Under the pieces are notes generated by a model. That model saw nothing but the letters and a program-made list of their open reading frames with translations, ran no database searches and was not told where the DNA came from. Shown here in pieces: positions 58,344-64,000 of a DNA stretch of 64,000 nt (its first letter is position 1; each line of letters begins with the position of its first letter). Location of the stretch: the NCBI RefSeq assembly GCF_002355515.1, contig NZ_AP014809.1, positions 2,256,501 through 2,320,500 of the forward strand, written 5' to 3'. The DNA is from Methylorubrum populi. Lineage in GTDB: Bacteria; Pseudomonadota; Alphaproteobacteria; Rhizobiales; Beijerinckiaceae. The position numbers and the translations under genes were made by a program.

Positions 58344-59267
58344 GTGAGCGGAAAGCTGATCGCGCTGACGGGAGCCACCGGCTTCATCGGACGCCACCTG
58401 CTGCGGTCGCTCTCGGCGCGGGGCTACCGGGTGCGGGTGCTGCTGCGCCGGCCGGTCGAGGTTCCGGAAGGCGCGAGCGGCGCGGTGGTGGGCGATCTGG
58501 CGCGGCCGATGAACATGGCCGCAGCCCTCGCCGGGGTCGATGCGGTGGTGCATTCCGCTGGGCTCGCCCACGCCATGTCCGGCGCGCCGGAGGACGACTT
58601 TCGTAACTCCAATACAGAGGCGACCCGCACGCTCGCGGAGGCCGCGCAGCGGGCGAGGGTGGGCCGCTTCGTGTTCCTCTCCTCGATCCGGGCGCAGGCC
58701 GGTTCGAGCGCCCCGGCGCCCTTGTCGGAGGCGGATGCCGCGGCTCCGACCGATGCCTACGGGCGCTCGAAGCTCGCCGCCGAGGAGGCGCTGGCTGGGA
58801 CCGGGCTCGACTGGGTCGCTCTGCGCCCGGTCCTCGTCTACGGCGCGGGGGTGAAGGGCAACATGGCGGCCTTGCTCAAGCTCGCCCGCACGCCCTATCC
58901 GCTGCCGCTGGCGAGCCTGACCGGGCGCCGCTCCCTGGTCTCGGTCGAGAGCCTCGCGGGCGCGGTCGCTACCGTGCTGGAGGCCCCCGGCCCGCTGAAG
59001 CGCCCGCTAGTCGCGGCCGATCCCGATCCGCTGACGCTGCCCGAGATGCTGGCCGCACTCCGCGCCGGCCTCGGCCGCGGACCCGGTCTGCTGCCCTGTC
59101 CCGTCCCCTTGATTGGGCTGGCCTGCCGCGCCGCCGGTCGCGAGGCGGCCTTCGACCGGCTGTCGGGCTCGCTCGTCGCCCGCGCCGAGGGTTTGGAGGC
59201 CCTGGGCTGGCGGCCGGCGCAGGCGTCGCGGGACGGGCTCGCGGCTTTGGCGCGGTCAGGCGGTTGA
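58344..59267 (+). CDS. NAD-dependent epimerase/dehydratase (extended SDR)
   Basis: A 307-residue sugar-nucleotide-type enzyme. The Rossmann motif GATGFIG opens the protein, VVHSAGLAH is the dinucleotide contact and YGRSK carries the catalytic Tyr/Lys (near residues 136-140). The substrate is unknown, but linkage to the polyprenyl sugar-phosphate transferase points to making an NDP-sugar for surface polysaccharide; WbpK/WbpV-like roles are plausible. GTG start. Confidence 0.88.
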   Translation: MSGKLIALTGATGFIGRHLLRSLSARGYRVRVLLRRPVEVPEGASGAVVGDLARPMNMAAALAGVDAVVHSAGLAHAMSGAPEDDFRNSNTEATRTLAEAAQRARVGRFVFLSSIRAQAGSSAPAPLSEADAAAPTDAYGRSKLAAEEALAGTGLDWVALRPVLVYGAGVKGNMAALLKLARTPYPLPLASLTGRRSLVSVESLAGAVATVLEAPGPLKRPLVAADPDPLTLPEMLAALRAGLGRGPGLLPCPVPLIGLACRAAGREAAFDRLSGSLVARAEGLEALGWRPAQASRDGLAALARSGG

Positions 59268-59271
59268 GGCC

Positions 59272-59883
59272 TCAGGCGGCCTCGAGAGCTGCCGCGGCGT
59301 CGAGGGCGCCGGCCAGCGCCCGCTCGCGGGCCTCGGCCCCGAGGGCGATGCCCTCGGCGACGATGATTTCCGGCGCCGTGATGCCGATGAAGGCGAGCAC
59401 CGTGCGCAGATAGGTCTCCGCGTGCTCGGCCGCGGCGGCGGGGGTGCCCGGCCCGTACAGTCCGCCGCGCGAGACGACGGCGATGACCCGCTTGCCGCCC
59501 GCCAGACCCTCGGCCCCGGACGGCCCGTAGCGGAAGGTCACGCCCGCCACGAGGATGCGGTCGATCCAGGCCTTGAGCTGGCTCGACAGGGTGAAGTTGT
59601 AGAGCGGCGCACCGATCACCACGATGTCGGCTGCCAGAAACTCCTCCAGCACCTGCCGGCCGAGATCGACGTCGTGCTGCACGTCCGGCGTGTTCGTGGC
59701 GTTGGGCTGCGCCCCGGCGAGAACCGCGCCCGAGAGGTGCGGCAGCGGCGTCCCGGCGAGATCGCGGTAGGTGACGTCGAGACCGGGATGCTGTGCCCGC
59801 AGGCGGTCCACGATGGCGGCGGAGACGGTCCGGCTGACGGAATGCGGCCCCAGGATGCTGCCGTCGACGTGAAGGAGCTTCAT
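59272..59883 (-). CDS. azoR: FMN-dependent NADH-azoreductase
   Basis: A 203-residue flavodoxin-fold quinone/azo reductase. N-terminal [16 protein letters not shown], the [19 protein letters not shown] flavin loop and [10 protein letters not shown] are family hallmarks. It detoxifies quinones and azo compounds. It converges with the epimerase gene (4-base gap) and is divergent from an HxlR regulator, which probably controls it. Confidence 0.92.
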   Translation of the reverse strand: MKLLHVDGSILGPHSVSRTVSAAIVDRLRAQHPGLDVTYRDLAGTPLPHLSGAVLAGAQPNATNTPDVQHDVDLGRQVLEEFLAADIVVIGAPLYNFTLSSQLKAWIDRILVAGVTFRYGPSGAEGLAGGKRVIAVVSRGGLYGPGTPAAAAEHAETYLRTVLAFIGITAPEIIVAEGIALGAEARERALAGALDAAAALEAA

Positions 59884-59890
59884 GTTTGAT

Positions 59891-59915
59891 CCTCGGTATC
59901 AGAAATGAACCGAGG
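59891..59915. promoter_or_regulatory. Inverted-repeat operator candidate between azoR and the HxlR gene
   Basis: CCTCGGT (59891-59897) and ACCGAGG (59909-59915) are perfect 7-bp inverted arms around 11 bases, eight bases from the azoR start, in a 76-base divergent gap. Spacing suits a dimeric winged-helix regulator; HxlR binding there would block azoR initiation. Confidence 0.5.
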
Positions 59916-59959
59916 CGCTATAGATAACCACCATCAGCCGCGCGCAAGGAGGCACATTC

Positions 59960-60364
59960 TTGGAACCCGGGCACATCGAGGGAACCGGTACGCCGCCGCC
60001 CGACCATTCCGGGCAGGATTGCCGCCTCGTCGGCACGGTGCTCGCGCGGATCGGCGACAAGTGGAGCGTGCTCGTCGTGATGATGCTGGGGGATGGGCCG
60101 CGGCGCTTCAACGAGCTGAAGCGGATGATCGGCGGCATCTCGCAGCGGATGCTCACCTTCACCCTGCGCGGGCTGGAGCGCGACGGCCTCGTGACGCGCA
60201 CGATCTTCCCGACGATCCCGCCGCGGGTCGATTACGAGCTGACCGATCTCGGGCGCTCGCTGCGGGAGCCGATTCAGGCGCTCGGCGCCTGGGCCTTCGC
60301 CCATCTGCCGGAGATTCAGGAGGCCCGCGCCCGCTTCGACCGCCGCGACGGCGAGGAGGCGTGA
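59960..60364 (+). CDS. HxlR-family transcriptional regulator
   Basis: A 134-residue winged-helix protein of the HxlR (MarR-like) type: DKWSVLVVMMLGDGPRRFNELKRMIGGISQRMLTFTLRGLERDGLVTRT (in parts), with a Cys (QDCRL) near residue 21 that in several HxlR members senses quinones or aldehydes. TTG start supported by AAGGAGG at 59946-59952. Divergent from azoR. Confidence 0.92.
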   Translation: MEPGHIEGTGTPPPDHSGQDCRLVGTVLARIGDKWSVLVVMMLGDGPRRFNELKRMIGGISQRMLTFTLRGLERDGLVTRTIFPTIPPRVDYELTDLGRSLREPIQALGAWAFAHLPEIQEARARFDRRDGEEA

Positions 60365-60380
60365 GGCTCGGAGCCAAGCG

Positions 60381-62354
60381 TCAGGCGGGCGCCGCCTCGG
60401 TGGCTGCGGCCGGCGGCGCGATGCTCTCGGGTTTCGTGTTCGGAATGGCCGCGGCCCGGTTGCGGAAGTCGGGGATCGCTTCCTCAAACACGGCGTCGGC
60501 CGCCGCACGGTCGCCGGCCGCCACCGCCTCGCGCAGGCGAAAAATCCAACCCTCCAGCACCGCGCGGTCGGCGAAGACGGGCTTGGCCGCCATCACGCCC
60601 TCGATGCCGGCGAGCGTGACACGCGGTTCCTCCTTCGCGAACAGGATCTCGTTGAGCCGCTCGCCCGGCCGCGCGCCGGTGACCTGGATCTCGATCTCCG
60701 CACCGGGCTCGAAGCCCGCCAGCCGGATCATCCGCTCGGCCAGGTCGCGGATGCGCACGGGCTGGCCCATTTTCAGCACGTAGACCGCCGCGCGCTGGTC
60801 GCCGGTGTCGCCGCGCCCCTCCGCGTCGGCGTGGGAGGCGGCGGTGAGCACGAGATCGGAGGCCTCGCGCACGGTCATGAAGTAGCGCACCATCTCGGCA
60901 TGGGTGACCGTGACCGGTCCGCCGCGGGCGATCTGCGCCTTGAACACCGGCACCACCGAGCCCGCCGAGCCCAGCACGTTGCCGAAGCGCACGGCGATGA
61001 GCCGGGTCGCCTGCGGGCCGGAGCGCTCCGCGTCGAGCGATTGGGCCACCATCTCCGCGAAGCGCTTGGTGACGCCGAGCTGCGAGACCGGCTCGATCGC
61101 CTTGTCGGTGGAGATCATCACCAGGGCGCGGGCGCCCGCGGCGACGGTGGCCTCGGCGACGTTGATCGAGCCGAACACGTTGGTCTTGATGCCTTCCGCC
61201 CAGTCGCGCTCGAGATAGGGTACCTGCTTCAGCGCCGCGGCATGGAAGACGTAGGTGGGCCGGAAGTCGCGGATGATCGCGTGCAGCCGCTCGCGGTCGC
61301 GGATGTCGGCGAGCGCGCCCTGCACCTCGGCCTCGGCATGGAGCAGGGCCGGACCGTTGAGGACAGCGTGGAGCGCCGGCTCCGAATTCTCGATGACGAG
61401 CAGCGCCGCGGCGCCGAAGGCGACGGCGCGGGCGCAGATCTCCGAGCCGATCGAGCCGCCGCCGCCGGTCACCACCACGCGGGCGCCGGTCAGGAAGCGT
61501 TCGAGCCGCGGCCGGTCGATGGCGACCGTGGGGCGCAAGAGCAGATCCTCGATCTCCAGCGGCGCGAGTTCGGCGTCGCGCATCCCCTCGCCGAGGCTGG
61601 TGACGCGGGCGAGCGGAAGGCCGAGCCGCCGGGCGCGGGCGATCAGGTCGTCGGGCTCGGATTCGGGCGCCAGCGCGCTCGGCGTCGCCACGAGCCGACG
61701 CACCGGCAGGCCGCGATTGGCAAGATCCGCCACCACCTGTTCGAGGTCGCGAAACCCGCCGAGGACGGGCACGCCGCGCATCATTTGGCCCGCCTCGTCC
61801 GCCCGGGGCGAGAGGATGCCCTTCGGCGACAGGCGCTTGACCGAGCCGGATTCGATCGCCCGCAGCACGATCTCGATATCGGCGCCGCGTCCGAGCAGCA
61901 GCGTCGGCGTGGTGGCGCTCCGGGCTTGGCTCTGCCGGGAGCGGGCGTATTTCATGTAGCGGAAGGCCAGCCGCGGCCCCCCGAGCAGGAAGATCTGCAG
62001 CACCCAGTAGAGCGCGATGGCGACCTTGCCGAAGAAGTAGAACCCGTAGAGGTTCGAGGAGACCAGAACGTAGTCGAGCACGAGCAGCGTCAGCGCGGTG
62101 ACGCTGGCCGCGCGCACGATGCCGGCGAGATCGGGCAGCGAGGCGAACCGCCACTTGGTGCGGTAGAGCCGGAACCACGCGTAGACCAGCCCGGCATAGG
62201 CCAGGAACGGCGGCAGCAGGATCGGCAGCGCGTGCAGGCGCTCGGCCAAGGCGCCGTCCTGAAAGCGGAAGACGAAGGTCAGCACCACGGCCGCCGCGGT
62301 CGCGGCGAGGTCGTGGACGACCATCACCGCCGTCTTGAAGGTGCGCTTCTGCAT
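60381..62354 (-). CDS. WbpM/CapD-family nucleotide-sugar dehydratase/epimerase, membrane bound
   Basis: A 657-residue protein with four N-terminal membrane helices (about 10-120), a CoA-binding-like/Rossmann linker domain (about 145-260) and an extended SDR domain beginning GGGGSIGSEI near residue 295. SDR features include FHAAALKQVPYLE, ISTDKAIEPVSQLGVTKRFAE and ARPGERLNE. Members are UDP-HexNAc 4,6-dehydratases for O-antigen and capsule sugars. A Pro/Ala-rich tail ends it. Fits with the transferase and epimerase genes as part of a surface-polysaccharide set. Confidence 0.92.
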   Translation of the reverse strand: MQKRTFKTAVMVVHDLAATAAAVVLTFVFRFQDGALAERLHALPILLPPFLAYAGLVYAWFRLYRTKWRFASLPDLAGIVRAASVTALTLLVLDYVLVSSNLYGFYFFGKVAIALYWVLQIFLLGGPRLAFRYMKYARSRQSQARSATTPTLLLGRGADIEIVLRAIESGSVKRLSPKGILSPRADEAGQMMRGVPVLGGFRDLEQVVADLANRGLPVRRLVATPSALAPESEPDDLIARARRLGLPLARVTSLGEGMRDAELAPLEIEDLLLRPTVAIDRPRLERFLTGARVVVTGGGGSIGSEICARAVAFGAAALLVIENSEPALHAVLNGPALLHAEAEVQGALADIRDRERLHAIIRDFRPTYVFHAAALKQVPYLERDWAEGIKTNVFGSINVAEATVAAGARALVMISTDKAIEPVSQLGVTKRFAEMVAQSLDAERSGPQATRLIAVRFGNVLGSAGSVVPVFKAQIARGGPVTVTHAEMVRYFMTVREASDLVLTAASHADAEGRGDTGDQRAAVYVLKMGQPVRIRDLAERMIRLAGFEPGAEIEIQVTGARPGERLNEILFAKEEPRVTLAGIEGVMAAKPVFADRAVLEGWIFRLREAVAAGDRAAADAVFEEAIPDFRNRAAAIPNTKPESIAPPAAATEAAPA

Positions 62355-62456
62355 GGTGCTTTGTGTCAGAGCATCGGCCGGAACGATGGATACCGGTTAC
62401 CAGTCAAAGGCCGATGCTCCAGGCGGAGCGCGGTATCGGCGCCGGCCAGAGGGATG

Positions 62457-63308
62457 TCAACGCGCGGCGCGGACCGCTTTGGCGACCGCCCCGTTGGCAT
62501 CGCCGAGATCCGGGGCATCGATGTGGCGGTAGCGCGCCTGGATCAGGCCGAACGCGCCGAACGCGAAATGGCCGGCGGCGACGATGGCGAGAAGCAGCCA
62601 GCCGTAGGGCTGCGCCCTCAGCGCCGAGAAGGCCCCCGAAAGGCCCGTGGCCTCCGAGGAGGCCTGCGTCCAGGCCGCGGTGAGCACGAAGCCGCCGATC
62701 ATCAGGAAGACGAGGCCGCGCGCGGCGTAGCCGAACCGGCCGAGCCGCTCGATCCAGGTCTCGGAGCCGGCGGGCAGGGAGAGCCGTTCGCTGACATTGC
62801 CCTTCCAGGCCTTGGCGGCGTAGCCGATGCCGGCGGCGACGATGCCGAGCCCGACGATCCCGACGAGCCAGGGGCCGAGAGGCTGGTCGAGCAGCCACTT
62901 GGTCCAGTCCCGCACCCCGTCCCCGCCGGCGGAGGCACGGCCGATGCCGAAGGCGAGGCGGGCCGCGGTGAGGCTGAGGCCGGCATAGATCACGGCGCTG
63001 ATCAGGTGGGCGCCGCGCACGGCGAGCGCCTTCGCCGAGCGCCCGCGCCGGTCGGCATCGGTCGCCCCCTCGACGAGGCGCCACAGGGCGAAGCCCGCGA
63101 GGCCGAGGGCGATCAGCCCGACGATGACCGCGCCGAAGGGGCCGCCGAGCACCGCGCGGATCGCCGACTTGCTGTCGCCGGCCGAGCCGCCCTGCCCCAA
63201 GGCGGCGAGCACGGCCAGCGCCCCGACGACGCAGTAGACGAAGCCGCGGGCGCCGTAGCCGAAGCGGGCGAGGTGTTCGAGGGCGTTGTCGTCCCGGCTC
63301 CAAGCCAT
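62457..63308 (-). CDS. DUF1206 membrane protein
   Basis: A 283-residue inner-membrane protein made of three DUF1206 repeats, each starting with a RFGYGARGFVY-type motif (residues 14-24, about 97-107 in altered form, and 190-200) and holding two helices. Function unknown. Six bases downstream of the preceding hypothetical gene on the same strand. Confidence 0.87.
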   Translation of the reverse strand: MAWSRDDNALEHLARFGYGARGFVYCVVGALAVLAALGQGGSAGDSKSAIRAVLGGPFGAVIVGLIALGLAGFALWRLVEGATDADRRGRSAKALAVRGAHLISAVIYAGLSLTAARLAFGIGRASAGGDGVRDWTKWLLDQPLGPWLVGIVGLGIVAAGIGYAAKAWKGNVSERLSLPAGSETWIERLGRFGYAARGLVFLMIGGFVLTAAWTQASSEATGLSGAFSALRAQPYGWLLLAIVAAGHFAFGAFGLIQARYRHIDAPDLGDANGAVAKAVRAAR

Positions 63309-63314
63309 CCCGGG

Positions 63315-63656
63315 TCAGTCGCGCTCGCGGTCGGGCTTGCCGGCCAAAGCCACGTAGAAGCCGAGCCCGTCGCCGGCGGGCAGGGTCTGGAGCCGCTCGA
63401 TCCAGCCGCGGCGCTTGGCGTCGAGGAGCTGGCGCCCGATCGGCTGGAACAGGGTCTCGCCCCCGCCCTCCGGCGGCGGGTCGAGGCGGATCGCCACGGT
63501 CTTGCCCTTGGCGAAGCGGCTGCGCTCCAGCATGTCGGTCAGCGAGGCTTCCGCGGTCGGGCGGTTGGCCCCGCGCAGGTCGAGCACCGATTCCGCGTCG
63601 GTGACTCCGAGCGAGCCGCGCAGCTTGTTGGCGTAGTAGTCTTCGAAATGGGGCAA
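63315..63656 (-). CDS. Hypothetical protein
   Basis: A 113-residue soluble protein that I do not recognise. It has a mixed alpha/beta look (KTVAIRLDPPPEGG, FQPIGRQLLDAKRRGWIERLQTLPAG) and a charged tail. The TTG start has no strong ribosome site. It lies six bases upstream of the DUF1206 gene and 24 bases downstream of the Uma2-type gene, so may be co-transcribed. Confidence 0.55.
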   Translation of the reverse strand: MPHFEDYYANKLRGSLGVTDAESVLDLRGANRPTAEASLTDMLERSRFAKGKTVAIRLDPPPEGGGETLFQPIGRQLLDAKRRGWIERLQTLPAGDGLGFYVALAGKPDRERD

Positions 63657-63680
63657 GGCCGGTTCCGCGCGGGTTCGTCG

Positions 63681-64000
63681 TCAGAAGGCGATGTCGTCGT
63701 AGATCTCGGCAACGGCCAAGTCGCCGCCGAGTTCGGGCCGGCCGATCGCGCCGTCGAGGCCGTGGGCCTCGAAGGTCCAGCCATCGGCACCACGCCGCCA
63801 CACCTCGACCCGCGGCTCGTCCTGATAGACGATCAGGAAGAGTTTGAGCGAGGCGATGCTGCGGTAGAATTCGGTCTTGCGGCCGCGGTCCCGGCGCATG
63901 GTCGAGGGAGAGAGGACTTCCGCGACGAGGATGGGATGGCGGGCATAGCCGTCCCGCAGCATCGGGCCGCAACGCACCACCATGTCGGGGATCGGCGCGA
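63681..64000 (-). CDS. Uma2-family endonuclease-like protein, 5' end outside the window
   Basis: The C-terminal ~105 residues of a Uma2 (DUF820) protein, a PD-(D/E)xK nuclease fold. Visible family motifs are PDMVVRCG at the window edge, HPILVAEVLSPST (catalytic Glu), RRDRGRKTEFYRSI (Asp/Lys) and VEVWRRGADGWTFEA. The open frame runs to base 64000 without a stop, so the N-terminus is beyond the window. Uma2 genes are abundant in cyanobacteria and scattered elsewhere; cellular role unproven. Confidence 0.85.
   Translation of the reverse strand, partial: APIPDMVVRCGPMLRDGYARHPILVAEVLSPSTMRRDRGRKTEFYRSIASLKLFLIVYQDEPRVEVWRRGADGWTFEAHGLDGAIGRPELGGDLAVAEIYDDIAF

Overview
The window is a GC-rich bacterial chromosome segment, densely packed and consistent with an alphaproteobacterium of the Hyphomicrobiales; the overall gene set looks most like Methylobacterium/Methylorubrum. 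This rests on a Shemin-pathway 5-aminolevulinate synthase (hemA), an HWE-type histidine kinase, DUF2336 and DUF2794 proteins, an RopB/Omp25-type barrel domain, an Entner-Doudoroff edd-eda pair, BluB and a class II DAHP synthase. The genus is an inference from gene content, not a computed placement. I saw no tRNA, rRNA, CRISPR array, insertion sequence, integrase or phage gene, so the region reads as core chromosome with lineage-specific small genes between housekeeping genes.

Layout. 1-7.5 kb: hemA with an odd duplicated start, a two-gene nucleotidyltransferase-like cassette, DUF2059, a PhnA-type protein, an MBL-fold hydrolase, a LuxR-type regulator and an unknown protein. 7.5-15.6 kb: class II DAHP synthase, three unknown small genes, yicC-gmk, an ABC exporter and an MFS transporter. 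15.9-20.4 kb: a probable operon of L,D-transpeptidase, tandem-receiver response regulator and DUF2336 protein, then bluB and DUF2794. 20.4-30.3 kb: a TonB-dependent siderophore receptor, edd-eda with a LacI-type operator, Hsp33, an outer-membrane fusion protein (RopB-like barrel plus OprB porin), a putative structured small RNA and DUF2147. 30.6-41.5 kb: ndk, a lipoprotein, a DUF898-M48 protease pair, a quinone-reductase-like flavoprotein divergent from a LysR regulator, cstA-ybdD, a lemA-TPM-TPM membrane module and a SelW-like protein.

41.5-64 kb: an HWE sensor kinase, an aldo/keto reductase, then a glycogen/alpha-glucan cluster (Crp/Fnr regulator, glgA, a GH13 alpha-glucosidase and, divergently, glgP), a CPCC zinc-binding-type protein, a reductase whose ferredoxin domain has lost its cysteines, a membrane GGDEF/EAL protein, a surface-polysaccharide set (WecA/MraY-type transferase, NAD-dependent epimerase, WbpM/CapD-type dehydratase) interrupted by an azoR/HxlR divergent pair, DUF1206 and, at the edge, a partial Uma2-family gene.

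How it fits together. Carbon flow is the main theme: the Entner-Doudoroff pathway, glycogen synthesis and breakdown, carbon-starvation peptide/pyruvate-type uptake (CstA) and shikimate entry. Envelope genes (L,D-transpeptidase, porin fusion, TonB receptor, LemA/TPM, lipid-linked sugar transferase) form a second theme. The most interesting unexplained items are a plus-strand hairpin element with overlapping alternative stems at about 29.62-29.71 kb, a palindrome cluster upstream of glgP, the nucleotidyltransferase-like cassette beside hemA, and a response regulator whose second receiver carries Glu in the phosphoacceptor position.
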